64,000 nucleotides of DNA from an uncultured Bacilli bacterium (GTDB lineage Bacteria > Bacillota_I > Bacilli_A > RF39 > UBA660). A program made the position numbers and the translations under genes. Positions 33,183 through 41,577 of this stretch are shown piece by piece; the stretch's first letter is position 1; every line of letters begins with the position of its first letter. The notes beneath the pieces are model-generated. The model did no database searches. It was not told where the DNA came from and worked only from the letters and a program-made list of their open reading frames with translations. The DNA is taken from contig CAKPFM010000005.1 in the NCBI GenBank assembly GCA_934153945.1, positions 37,293-101,292 on the forward strand. Reading direction: 5' to 3'.

Positions 33183-33298
33183 ATCAAATAGAAACACAAA
33201 TTAAAAGTTTAGCACAACTTTAACATTTAATAATGTAATTGGGTTTCCATTTACATTATATCACTATGCTTTTATTCACACAAGGAGATGATGATATA

Positions 33299-34411
33299 AT
33301 GGGAGTTTATAAAGCAAAATCCGGTAAAACTAAAGATGGTCGCGTCTGGTTTTTTAGAGTTAGATATCAAGATATAGATGGTAGAAATGCACAGTATAAG
33401 TCTGGTAAATTTGCTACTAAAAAAGAAGCTGAAGATGCAGAACTTAAATTCAGATTAAAAATACATAGACACGAAAATATGGATAAAATAACCTTAGATG
33501 AAATGATTGACATATTCATCGAGAATAGAACTTCTGCTATTGAGGTTAAGCCTACTACTCTATATAATTACGGAAATAAAAGAATTCATTTAAAAAGTTT
33601 ATTAAATATTAAACTAAAAGATTTTAATATTAATCACTATGATAATTGGAAAAAGCAAATGAATGAAACAAATATATCAACTCGATATAAAAACGATATA
33701 TTAAAATTCTTAAAATCAGTATTAAACTTTGCCATGACATGGTATGATTTTAATCTTAATAAGGTTTATAATAAAATGACTAAATTTAGTAATGCTTCCG
33801 ACATACCAAAAGAAATGATGTATTTTACTTATGATCAATGGAAACAATTTATTTCCGTTGAAGATGACTTACAAAAGAGAGTCATGTTTGAAATATTATA
33901 TTACTGTGGATTAAGAAAAGGTGAACTTAGAGGATTGACTTGGAGAAATGTTGATCTTGTTAATAAAACCTTATCTGTTAAAAAGCAAATCACAGATCGT
34001 GGCGGTTCGGTTAAAGAATTCCAATTCTCCACCCCAAAGACTAAAAGTAGTATAAGAACCTTACCACTTAACAAAGTTCTCTTAAACGACCTTAAAATAC
34101 TCAAAAACGAGGTATCTAAAGATTATGGATTTAATGATGATTACTTTGTTATTGGTGATGCTTTTCCTGTTGCAAGTAATACTATTACATCAAGAAAGAA
34201 TCGCAACTGTAAATTAGCTAATGTACCTCAAATTAGGATCCATGACTTCCGACATTCATGTGCATCTCTACTTGTTAATAATGGAGCAAATATAACTGTA
34301 GTAGCTAAATATCTAGGACATACTAAAATTGAAGAAACTTTAAACACTTATACACATCTATTTAACTCTGCTTTAAATGAGGTAGTTGAATTGATTGATA
34401 AATTAGAATAA
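33299..34411 (+). CDS. Tyrosine recombinase/integrase of the island
   Basis: 370 residues. AP2-like N-terminal arm-binding domain (~1-50: GRVWFFRVRYQDIDGRNAQY), SAM-like core-binding domain (~60-165) and catalytic domain with Arg206 (CGLRKGELRGL), His315-x-x-Arg318 (HDFRHSCASLLV), His341 (LGHTKIEETL) and the nucleophile Tyr351. All five visible active-site residues are intact, so the enzyme should be functional. ATG 33,299 lies 11 nt after AAGGAG; the upstream 20 codons have no ribosome site. Of the Tn916/phage integrase type. Candidate att repeats at 24,387 and 37,179. Confidence 0.95.
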   Translation: MGVYKAKSGKTKDGRVWFFRVRYQDIDGRNAQYKSGKFATKKEAEDAELKFRLKIHRHENMDKITLDEMIDIFIENRTSAIEVKPTTLYNYGNKRIHLKSLLNIKLKDFNINHYDNWKKQMNETNISTRYKNDILKFLKSVLNFAMTWYDFNLNKVYNKMTKFSNASDIPKEMMYFTYDQWKQFISVEDDLQKRVMFEILYYCGLRKGELRGLTWRNVDLVNKTLSVKKQITDRGGSVKEFQFSTPKTKSSIRTLPLNKVLLNDLKILKNEVSKDYGFNDDYFVIGDAFPVASNTITSRKNRNCKLANVPQIRIHDFRHSCASLLVNNGANITVVAKYLGHTKIEETLNTYTHLFNSALNEVVELIDKLE

Positions 34412-34437
34412 AAAAGTCGATTTAATCGGCTTTTTTT
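34411..34437 (+). terminator. Terminator of the integrase gene
   Basis: AGTCGAT TTA ATCGGCT with one G-U pair in the + strand RNA, then seven T. It overlaps the stop of the convergent gene. Confidence 0.8.
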
Positions 34438-35363
34438 AATAAAGACATTAATTCTATGGAATCTAAAATATTAAAATTAAAGAAAGTATTATCACTGATA
34501 TTTAAAACGTAGCATTTATAATTGACTTTATTTTCTGGCATTAGTTGTTTTGTGTACGAACAAGGAAAATATATATTTTCATCAATAATAATTGTTTCTA
34601 ACTCATGTATAATTAAAGATAAATTCTTACTTTTAAACTCAATAACCTTAAAATTACTTTTATCTTTGCTTAAATTTATTTTAACTTCTTTCTTTTTTAA
34701 ATAAATAACTTTATCAAAAATTACGTCATAAAGTATTTTAATTATTAACGAATATATTAAATTCATAGTTTCAAATGCATTTATAATTGAAAGTTCAATT
34801 TTGGCTTGAAGTTGCTCATCGATAAATTCTTTTGTTATTAAATATGGATAAGTAAATATTCCTTCTTTTTGAATTTTTCCTCTATTTTCTGCATATTTAG
34901 ATACACATTTAGAATTACTGTTAATAATTGATATAGGAAGTAAAACGTTAGCTTTACCAAGTTCATTCATAATAGAATTACAATAATAGTTTTCAACACT
35001 TGAATCTTTATACTCTTGTGAAAAAAATTCACTTATTTTTTTAATTATGATATTATTTACTTTTTTTGATTGCTCAACAAATGTTTTAATATCCTCATTT
35101 TGTAATATTTTTTCACATTTATTTTTTGTTATAAATTGGTTAAACTTACCATTTAAGTATATATTGTTTATAACATCATATGTAATTACAGGCGAATAAA
35201 AATAATAATAGTAGTAATTTCTTAATAATTGAAAGTAATCTATATATTCAGGATCATTTTTAATTGTTTCCAATCTTCCATATAAATTCAATAATAACGA
35301 CACTTCAGAATTATTATTCTTTAAATATTTAGAATATTCTATTAATAACTTGTATATTTTCAT
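34422..35363 (-). CDS. Uncharacterised partner of the HEPN protein
   Basis: 313 residues, soluble, Asn/Tyr/Lys-rich. Helical N-terminal half (LLLNLYGRLETI, FQLLRNYYYYYFYSPVITYDVINNIYLNG) and a beta-rich C-terminal part (VKINLSKDKSNFKVIEFKS, ENIYFPCSYTKQLMPENKV). No motif recognised. Its start lies 35 bp inside the HEPN gene, a long overlap that suggests coupled synthesis. It could be an antitoxin, sensor or structural partner. Confidence 0.5.
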   Translation of the reverse strand: MKIYKLLIEYSKYLKNNNSEVSLLLNLYGRLETIKNDPEYIDYFQLLRNYYYYYFYSPVITYDVINNIYLNGKFNQFITKNKCEKILQNEDIKTFVEQSKKVNNIIIKKISEFFSQEYKDSSVENYYCNSIMNELGKANVLLPISIINSNSKCVSKYAENRGKIQKEGIFTYPYLITKEFIDEQLQAKIELSIINAFETMNLIYSLIIKILYDVIFDKVIYLKKKEVKINLSKDKSNFKVIEFKSKNLSLIIHELETIIIDENIYFPCSYTKQLMPENKVNYKCYVLNISDNTFFNFNILDSIELMSLLKKAD

Positions 35364-37083
35364 TAGATTCTTTCACCATCTTTACAAAAATAATCTTAGA
35401 AAGCATAATATAGAAGATAATGATATCATGCTTAAAGACTTCTATTTTATATTCTTTATGAACTATAGCATTTCTAGCTTTTCTCATTTTATTATATATT
35501 GATATCTCATTTTCGGAAAATTTAAGATCTAAGCGCCTTAACATACATTCAAATCGATTAGGTAATGTTGTATCATTCAGTGCTCCCATAACAATTCCTA
35601 TCAAATCTGTATAAATATCTTCGTCAACAACATTTTCCTTTATATATTTCTTTAGTGGCTTTTTAAATTTTTTAATTTCAGGATGCTTATCTATAAAGCT
35701 TTCGCCTTTTTCACCTTTTGTTACATATTCACAAGCTATATTTAAATAAATAACAGATCTATTTAAATCATAATTAATTGACTCCAAACCTTTATTTAAC
35801 CAATAAATGGATTCATATAAATCATCAACCACTGAGTTGGGAAGATATAATATTTTCTCTAATTCTTCATAGTATTTAATTATATTATCCTCTTTTGATA
35901 TATTAGCAATTTTCTTTAAAGTCATTGCAGAAAAATCATTATAAATAACTTGCTTTGGATTTAATACATTATAAATCAAATATGAAGGATTAACTTTATA
36001 ATCAACAAATAAATTATGTATATCCCAATTTGTAATTTCTTCTTTTTTGTCATACAATTCAAAAAATGTACTATTTTTTTGTGTTAATTCGACAAAATTC
36101 AAAATGTTCTTAATTTTCTTTTGTGAAATGTTGATTGCATCTGCTATATTTTTTGCAGAAGTGTATATGGTTACATAAACAAAATTATTTTTAGGCAATT
36201 TCATGTTTGAAAAGTTTACATCATCTAATCTTTTTGATAATATCATTTCGCCTATTATTAACTCTTCCTTATCTATTTCAACATTTTGAAAAAATGTAAT
36301 ATATCTATATTTCTGAAGATTTTTATTAGGTAGTTCATTGGCGAGCTTAGTCACTTTTGACTGATTCATTATAATGCTAACCATTTCTAATGGAGTAATA
36401 TTTTGAAAATTTATATTACCTGGAATAATATTATTTAACAATGTTGTTTCAACAGGCTCTATTATAAATCCTATTGTTTTATCTTGTTTTAAAGTCTTCT
36501 TTATATTTCCAAATTCAGAATAATAATCATTATTATATTTAATAAATACTTCAACCTTAGTTGATAAATCAATATTACTAAAATTTTTTTTATTATAATC
36601 TTTTTCATTTATTTCAAAATATGACGTTGACAATCCACTGGAAGTATGTAAAATTGCTATATCTGGTTTTACTTTAATTCCATTATCTAATAATTCACAA
36701 TATGAATCAGATTCATAGCTTATTAAATCTTCATCATTATCGATTGTTATAAAACAATTTATAGCATTCAATTGACAATTATCATATTTCTTTTTTTTCA
36801 ACATTTTATAAATATTTAAATAGCCCGTTTTAAAATCAATTTTAATGATATTTTTTAAATACCATAAGTAGTTATAATATGATAAAGATGTAATTTCTCC
36901 CTTTAATAAATTTATTCCAAATAATCCAAAAACGCTTTTATCGTTTTTAATAAATTTAACTTCGACACAAAATGATACTTTATTGTCTTTATATATAGCA
37001 TATAAATTATCGATTGTTCCAACTCCATTTTCAGGATGTTCAACTGTTTTATTATAAATTATTCCTAAATCTCTAAGGTTCAT
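35329..37083 (-). CDS. HEPN-domain protein (ApeA-like architecture), candidate abortive-infection RNase
   Basis: 584 residues, soluble. A beta-rich N-terminal region (~1-300) is followed by a helical C-terminal domain (~440-584) with KGEKGESFIDKHPEIKKF and the HEPN motif RNAIVH (Arg537, His542; Rx4H) inside KMRKARNAIVHKEYKIEV. HEPN RNases cut RNA in toxin-antitoxin, Abi and CRISPR ancillary systems, and ApeA has a comparable large sensor plus C-terminal HEPN layout. AGGTGGTAAT precedes the start. It forms a two-gene unit with the downstream gene, at the right edge of the element. Confidence 0.65.
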   Translation of the reverse strand: MNLRDLGIIYNKTVEHPENGVGTIDNLYAIYKDNKVSFCVEVKFIKNDKSVFGLFGINLLKGEITSLSYYNYLWYLKNIIKIDFKTGYLNIYKMLKKKKYDNCQLNAINCFITIDNDEDLISYESDSYCELLDNGIKVKPDIAILHTSSGLSTSYFEINEKDYNKKNFSNIDLSTKVEVFIKYNNDYYSEFGNIKKTLKQDKTIGFIIEPVETTLLNNIIPGNINFQNITPLEMVSIIMNQSKVTKLANELPNKNLQKYRYITFFQNVEIDKEELIIGEMILSKRLDDVNFSNMKLPKNNFVYVTIYTSAKNIADAINISQKKIKNILNFVELTQKNSTFFELYDKKEEITNWDIHNLFVDYKVNPSYLIYNVLNPKQVIYNDFSAMTLKKIANISKEDNIIKYYEELEKILYLPNSVVDDLYESIYWLNKGLESINYDLNRSVIYLNIACEYVTKGEKGESFIDKHPEIKKFKKPLKKYIKENVVDEDIYTDLIGIVMGALNDTTLPNRFECMLRRLDLKFSENEISIYNKMRKARNAIVHKEYKIEVFKHDIIIFYIMLSKIIFVKMVKESNENIQVINRIF

Positions 37084-37178
37084 ATTACCACCTACATCTT
37101 ATTATATCACTATTTTCTTACAATCCATTAATTCTATTGCTATAAAAATGCTCTAAAAATATCCTTTTTAAATGAAAA

Positions 37179-37199
37179 TGGTACCTAAATGGTACCTAA
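37179..37199. repeat. Right 21-bp direct repeat (candidate attR core)
   Basis: Second exact copy of the repeat at 24,387. It begins after GAAAA and is followed by TTCTATTTTT, both different from the left copy. Confidence 0.7.
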
Positions 37200-37248
37200 T
37201 TCTATTTTTAGAGAACCATGGAATTGATAAAACCCTTATATTTCCTAC

Positions 37249-37290
37249 AAAAAATGAGAGCGACATAAGTTAATCGCTCTCTTCAGGGGG
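37249..37290 (-). terminator. Copy B of the CCCCCTGAA-hairpin element
   Basis: On the - strand CCCCCTGAA is followed directly by GAGAGCGA / TCGCTCTC with a 10-nt loop and a T run. It shares AAAAAATGAGAGC and GCTCTCTTCAGGGGG (+ strand) with copy A. The upstream region 37,291-37,566 has no gene; it holds GTATCTAGA twice (37,410-37,433) and TTTATCAAA repeats. Confidence 0.55.
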
Positions 37291-37566
37291 AAATATTATT
37301 ATCAATTGGTAATAATTTAATTATTAGTTAAAGTCTTGCAAAATAAGATTTTTTCCTTTATCAAAATTTATCAAAGTTTATAAAAATAACTTTATTTTTT
37401 ATATTTAGTATCTAGATTTGGTATCTAGAAAAAGTAATTAAAACTTAATCATTTTTTTCGATTATAGATCATTATTTTATTTTTCTTTGTTAAAATAAAT
37501 GATGAAATAATATTTTATGATTTTAATCCTTTTAATTCTAATAAATCCGCCAATCACTATATATAT

Positions 37567-37834
37567 CTAATCTTTTGTATAAACCATAATATAACCAATT
37601 AATTTATCATTGTTAAATAATAATGATTCCGGCATCAAAATTATTGATACTTTTATGGATGATAAATAATCTAATTTTTCAATAATTTTATGTCAAAGTT
37701 TATAATCTTTTTTTAATATTTTATAAACAACATTTTCATAACTATATACAGCCATTTTTGAACCTTTTTGATTTAATAATTGTAAAAGTTCAATATCTAT
37801 TATTTTTTTATTTTCATTATTAATAACTTTCCAT
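37567..37834 (-). pseudogene. Remnant of a kinase-like protein
   Basis: After ATG 37,834 (GAGGG upstream) one extra base shifts the frame. In the main frame VINNENKKIIDIELLQLL and GSKMAVYSYENVVYKIL are readable, then a TGA at 37,693-37,695, then HKIIEKLDYLSSIKVSIIL and the end YIMVYTKD at a TAG. The G-S-x-A-x-x-Y...V-V-x-K pattern matches a kinase glycine loop and beta-3 lysine, as in the protein at 10,167. The catalytic lobe is missing. Clear decayed gene. Confidence 0.6.
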
Positions 37835-37852
37835 CTATACCCTCAATAAATA

Positions 37853-38446
37853 TTATTTAATACTACTTATTTTACTATATATATCATACCAACTATAACA
37901 TCTGATAATATTTTTACCAGTACAATTTTTGTTGTATCCTGCATGAAAACACATGACTGGAATCTTAGTCGATATTTTATTAATATTATCAACCTTATCT
38001 TCTATCATTAAATTTATATTATTATCTATACATATATTAAGTTTATCTTCTGGACTAAATATAATTTTATCATATTCAATTTCATTTCTTTTTAACCATT
38101 CTAAAACAATATTTCTATTTTCTTCTATACTCATTACACCTGCTGAATGAGATAAAAAACTACCTCTTGCTGTTATTATATAAATTTCATTACCATCTTC
38201 TTTTAGTTTTTTTATTACTTCGCTAGCAAATTTTCTGACATCAACATTTATTGAATAATCTTTAAAATACTCAGTCCAAAACTCATCATCTAATTTACTA
38301 TCAACTTTAAATATATCAGTTGTTTCATATCCTTCGTTGTCTAATATTTGTTTATTATATTTTTCAAAATAAAATTTGCTACCATAATCTAATTGCCATT
38401 GTTCTATATCCGTTAATACACCATCTATATCTATACCAATTCTCAT
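37853..38446 (-). CDS. HAD-superfamily 5-prime nucleotidase (NT5C type)
   Basis: 197 residues. Motif I IDIDGVLTD gives the nucleophile Asp, IITARGSF is motif II (Thr), and NLMIEDKVDNINKI carries the motif III/IV Asp pair. This is the 5-prime deoxy(pyrimidine) nucleotidase C-type family that dephosphorylates (d)NMPs or related small phosphates. AGGAGTGTTGT lies before the ATG. The gene follows a highly structured ~100-nt element (copy C) with its own promoter and terminator, so expression may be attenuated or independent. Confidence 0.8.
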   Translation of the reverse strand: MRIGIDIDGVLTDIEQWQLDYGSKFYFEKYNKQILDNEGYETTDIFKVDSKLDDEFWTEYFKDYSINVDVRKFASEVIKKLKEDGNEIYIITARGSFLSHSAGVMSIEENRNIVLEWLKRNEIEYDKIIFSPEDKLNICIDNNINLMIEDKVDNINKISTKIPVMCFHAGYNKNCTGKNIIRCYSWYDIYSKISSIK

Positions 38447-38481
38447 ACAACACTCCTATATTTTAATTTCATTAAATTTTC

Positions 38482-38585
38482 TATAAATAAAAGCATTCCC
38501 CTCTCTCGAGGGGAATTTCAGGGGGTTTTGGTTGCACACTCTCATCTTTAGTTCGTAAGAGTGTTCCTGCGTGATATCTCACGCT
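38482..38585 (-). ncRNA. Candidate structured ~100-nt RNA (copy C)
   Basis: It starts about 7 nt after a consensus promoter. In order on the - strand: hairpin GCGTGA GATA TCACGC (38,584-38,569), AGGA, hairpin ACACTCT / AGAGTGT with a 15-nt loop (38,564-38,536), GCAACCAAAA, CCCCCTGAA (38,525-38,517) and a terminator ATTCCCCTC GAGA GAGGGGAAT with a GNRA tetraloop (38,516-38,495) and a T-rich tail. Clearly built as a folded RNA: either a small RNA or a riboswitch/attenuator leader for the nucleotidase gene. I do not recognise the class. Confidence 0.6.
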
Positions 38586-38591
38586 ATTATA

Positions 38592-38620
38592 ATTATATAG
38601 ATGATTTTACTAAAAGTCAA
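38592..38620 (-). promoter_or_regulatory. Promoter of the structured RNA
   Basis: - strand TTGACT, exactly 17 bp, TATAAT, placed just after the recG stop codon. Confidence 0.8.
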
Positions 38621-38627
38621 GATGCAA

Positions 38628-40616
38628 TTAGTCAAGTTCTGTACTACTAAAAATTAAATTAGCTATTTCGTCATATTTTTCAAGGCCTTTATCAATTAAA
38701 AATTTTTCACTGTCTTCTTTAGCCTTTAACAAAATTTTATAGTCCTTTTTTAAATCTGCAACCTTAAATACCATATCACCACTTTGTTTTATACCAAATA
38801 AATCTCCACTTCCCCTTAACAAGAAATCCTCTTCACTTATTTTAAATCCATCACAAGTTTTAGTTAAAATATTTAATCTTTCTGTTTCTCTATTACTTAT
38901 TAAAATACAATATGATTGTAAATCATTTCTACCCACTCTACCTCTTAATTGATGTAATGTAGATAATCCATACTTAAAAGCATCCCATATTACTATCATT
39001 GTAGCATTTTTTACATCTATTCCAACTTCTATAACAGTTGTACTAATTAATATTTGAATTTCATTATTTTTAAAAGAATTCATAATTTCTTCTTTTTCAC
39101 TGTTAGTCATTTTACCATGTAATACACCTATTTTATAATATTTACCAAAAGCTTTATTCATTTTTTCTTTTAATTCATGAATATTTTCTAAATCAGATTT
39201 GTCACTTTCTTCAATTAAAGGAGATATTACATATATTTGATGACTTGCTTTTAATTCATTTAACATAGAAGTTAATACATCTTTCATTTCACTTTCTTTT
39301 TTTACAAAAGTAATGATATCTTTTTTACCACTAGGTATTGTTTTTATATTAGATATATCCATATCACCATATAAAGTTAAAGCATATGTTCTAGGTATTG
39401 GAGTAGCACTCATATATAAAATATCTGGTGTTATACCTTTATTTTTTAAATTACCTCTTTGATTTACTCCAAATCTATGTTGTTCATCTGTTATAACTAA
39501 TCCTAAATTTTTATATTCTACATCATTTGAAATTAAAGCATGTGTACCTACTATCATATCAATATTACCATCTTTTAAATCTTTTAATAATTCTCTTTTT
39601 TCCTTTGCTTTTAATTTACCAGTCAATAAACCTACTTTAATGTTGTAATCTTTAAATAAACTCACAATATTGTTATAGTGTTGAATTGCTAGTATCTCAG
39701 TTGGAGCCATTAAAGCACTTTGATATCCACTTAAATAATTCATATACATACTTATAATTGCTACTATAGTTTTACCACTACCAACATCACCTTGCAATAA
39801 CCTATTCATTCTTCTAGGATTATTTAAATCATCATATATTTGTTTAATACTAGCTAATTGATCACTAGTTAATTTAAATGGTAATTTATTTATTAGTTCT
39901 TCAACATATTTGTAATCTATATTTCTTTTTAATCCTATTTTATTTTCTTTATTATCTTTTAAATAGTTCATCTTTAACATGAATAAAAATAGTTCTTCAT
40001 ATTTAGTTCTATTTAATGCATTCTTTAGTTTATTCACATCTGTTGGATTATGTAGTTCAATTATACTTTTTTCTTTATCTAAGAAATTATATTCTTCTTT
40101 TATATAATCAGGTATATAATCTATAGTATTAAAGTCATCTATTAACACTTTTTTGATTGTTTTATTTATATTCGAGCCAGTTATTCCATATGTTGTATGA
40201 TATATTGGTTCAATAATTGTTTTTTCTAGTTTACCTAGTTTCATATCATTTACTGTTATTGTATTATGTTTTTTATCTAATACTCCTATTACCGTTACAG
40301 GACTTCCTATTTTTAACTGTGATTTCAAAAATCCCCTATTAAATATCACGATATTATATAAATTGTTACCAGTATTTAATTTAAAACTCATTTTATCTAG
40401 TTTTTTATTTATATAATAAACACTTGGCAATGTTTCTAGTGTTCCATCTATGATGATTTTATCCTTATCATTTAGTTCCTCTACATTACTTCTTTTGATT
40501 ATTTCATATCTAAATGGATAATAATTGATTAAATCATCTATATTATAGATATTTAGTTTATTTAATAATTTAATATTTTTTGGACCTAGTCCTTTTATTT
40601 CTTCTAATGTTTTCAT
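38628..40616 (-). CDS. recG: ATP-dependent DNA helicase RecG
   Basis: 662 residues. N-terminal OB/wedge domain (~50-150: VIIDGTLETLPSVYYI), Walker A GDVGSGKTIVA, DEQHRFGVNQR, MSATPIPRTYAL, and C-terminal helicase motifs STTVIEVGIDVKNA and HQLRGRVGRN, with the RecG-specific tail. RecG remodels stalled replication forks and Holliday junctions. Length is normal. GGTGA precedes the start. The gene marks the return to core genome on the right of the accessory region. Confidence 0.97.
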   Translation of the reverse strand: MKTLEEIKGLGPKNIKLLNKLNIYNIDDLINYYPFRYEIIKRSNVEELNDKDKIIIDGTLETLPSVYYINKKLDKMSFKLNTGNNLYNIVIFNRGFLKSQLKIGSPVTVIGVLDKKHNTITVNDMKLGKLEKTIIEPIYHTTYGITGSNINKTIKKVLIDDFNTIDYIPDYIKEEYNFLDKEKSIIELHNPTDVNKLKNALNRTKYEELFLFMLKMNYLKDNKENKIGLKRNIDYKYVEELINKLPFKLTSDQLASIKQIYDDLNNPRRMNRLLQGDVGSGKTIVAIISMYMNYLSGYQSALMAPTEILAIQHYNNIVSLFKDYNIKVGLLTGKLKAKEKRELLKDLKDGNIDMIVGTHALISNDVEYKNLGLVITDEQHRFGVNQRGNLKNKGITPDILYMSATPIPRTYALTLYGDMDISNIKTIPSGKKDIITFVKKESEMKDVLTSMLNELKASHQIYVISPLIEESDKSDLENIHELKEKMNKAFGKYYKIGVLHGKMTNSEKEEIMNSFKNNEIQILISTTVIEVGIDVKNATMIVIWDAFKYGLSTLHQLRGRVGRNDLQSYCILISNRETERLNILTKTCDGFKISEEDFLLRGSGDLFGIKQSGDMVFKVADLKKDYKILLKAKEDSEKFLIDKGLEKYDEIANLIFSSTELD

Positions 40617-40691
40617 ATTTCACCAACTATATATAGTATATCGAACAAATGTATTTATGTCAATCTTTTATGTTTAAATCTTTTATAATTG

Positions 40692-40846
40692 TTAATTCAT
40701 AATGTATGTTATTATTTGTTCTTCAATACTATTATATATTGTTTTTTCATTTTCACCTGAAATTTTTACATTATTTTTAAAATTATTGTATTATTGTCAT
40801 ATTCTAATGTTTCATATTGGTCTTCATTTATTATACCTAGTATTTA
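40692..40846 (-). pseudogene. Short frameshifted gene remnant
   Basis: Two adjacent frames read LGIINEDQYETLEYDNN then TIILK, and after a missing A in a poly-A run NVKISGENEKTIYNSIEEQ to a TAA at 40,692. With the base restored this is one ~45-residue C-terminal fragment without a start. Family not recognised. The rest of 40,617-40,871 holds no gene. Confidence 0.4.
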
Positions 40847-40856
40847 ATTTAAAAGT

Positions 40857-40881
40857 TAAAAAAAACTTCAATTATTTTGAA
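40857..40881 (-). terminator. Terminator of the 41,000-43,255 envelope gene cluster
   Basis: CTTCAA / TTGAAG over the YtxH stop codon, with a run of T on the - strand. Confidence 0.7.
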
Positions 40882-41297
40882 GCTTTTACTTTTTTATTTC
40901 CATTTTCTAATTTATCTAATACTTCTTTTGTTACTACTATAGCTTTATTTCTAATATTAGTTGCTGCTTTTTCCAATACTGGTGTTCCTTTTTCTATAGC
41001 ATAGTCTACTAATTCTTCAGTTTTTTCTTGAATTTGTTTTGCTTTTTTCTTTGCTATTTCTAATGCTTTTTCTTTATCTAAGTCTGCTAGTTCTTCTTTT
41101 ATTTCTTCTATTTTATTTTGAATATTTTCTTTTACTTCTTTAGCATCTATATCTTTTACTTTTTCTAACATTTCATCTAGTTTTTTCTTTAAATCTGCTC
41201 TTGTATCTTTTCCAGTTTTTGGTGCAAATAGTACTCCAAGTGCACTACCTATAGCTACTCCTGCAAATAATTTTCCTAATCCCTTTTTTTTACTCAT
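40872..41297 (-). CDS. YtxH-domain protein
   Basis: 141 residues. N-terminal hydrophobic Gly/Ala segment GKLFAGVAIGSALGVLFAPKTGKDTR is the YtxH signature; the rest is a Lys/Glu amphipathic helix (~40-125). YtxH-like proteins are small membrane-associated stress or envelope proteins. I use ATG 41,297 because GAGG lies 6 nt upstream; the ATG at 41,303 touches it. It overlaps the DUF948-like gene by 8 bp, so the two are coupled. Confidence 0.75.
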   Translation of the reverse strand: MSKKKGLGKLFAGVAIGSALGVLFAPKTGKDTRADLKKKLDEMLEKVKDIDAKEVKENIQNKIEEIKEELADLDKEKALEIAKKKAKQIQEKTEELVDYAIEKGTPVLEKAATNIRNKAIVVTKEVLDKLENGNKKVKASK

Positions 41298-41577
41298 CTT
41301 CATCCTCTTCTTTCTTTCTATTAAATAATTTTGTTAATAATCCTGATACCCCGCCTACTATTTTATCAACGAATCCATTCATAAAATCAGTAGTGGAATC
41401 TACAAAATCAAATATTCCATTTATTTTATTTGATTTTTCTTGTACATCATCTATTAAATTGTTTACCTTTTTTAATGTTTTTATTCCTTTAATAGATAGT
41501 ACAATTAGTATAATTAATAGTATGCAACCAAGTATATATAATATTACTGAAAATAATGCATTAATATCTACTAACAT
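41290..41577 (-). CDS. DUF948-like small membrane protein
   Basis: 95 residues: one N-terminal transmembrane helix (~8-28) followed by an amphipathic helix KTLKKVNNLIDDVQEKSNKI and an acidic tail. This is the DUF948 arrangement, commonly next to ytxH. Starts at the last base of the upstream acidic gene (1-bp overlap). Confidence 0.7.
   Translation of the reverse strand: MLVDINALFSVILYILGCILLIILIVLSIKGIKTLKKVNNLIDDVQEKSNKINGIFDFVDSTTDFMNGFVDKIVGGVSGLLTKLFNRKKEEDEDE

Larger units (their letters stand above)
32846..33220. promoter_or_regulatory. Nested dyad sites of consensus AAAGTNTGCTAA around the repeat array
   Basis: The outer pair is a perfect 16-bp inverted repeat GTGCTAAACTTTTAAT (32,851-32,866) and its complement (33,200-33,215). 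Both extend with AAAGT on the outside. The inner pair is TAGCATACTTT (32,940-32,950) and AAAGTATGCTA (33,118-33,128). The four sites are placed symmetrically about the phased array and next to both divergent genes. A common protein, probably the HTH product or integrase, is the natural binder. Confidence 0.6.
24387..37199. mobile_element. Integrated element of ~12.8 kb with defence-type cargo
   Basis: Bounded by exact 21-bp direct repeats. It carries a complete tyrosine integrase (33,299-34,411), a divergent small HTH/excisionase-like gene with a complex intergenic control region, a Dam-type methylase operon with a GHKL ATPase, and a HEPN module. No relaxase, conjugation, capsid or packaging gene is visible, so it is a non-conjugative integrative island or satellite. 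The flanking sequences outside the repeats differ. Boundaries are inferred from the repeats. Confidence 0.7.

Noticed and set aside
24251..37290. Elements A and B as the attachment duplication
   Set aside because: Their order relative to the 21-bp repeat is reversed at the two ends and the loops differ, and a third copy lies outside the island; the 21-bp repeat is the better core.
37567..37834. TGA read as Trp (mycoplasma-type code), suggested by the in-frame TGA in the kinase-like remnant
   Set aside because: murG, the LCP gene at 51,802 and the small gene at 30,586 end in TGA within ATGA overlaps, and genes use TGG for Trp. The remnant also has a frameshift and lacks its C-terminal lobe, so it is a pseudogene.
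40702..41004. + strand ORF opposite the ytxH-like gene
   Set aside because: It is the antisense shadow of the ytxH-like gene and its terminator, with no ribosome site.
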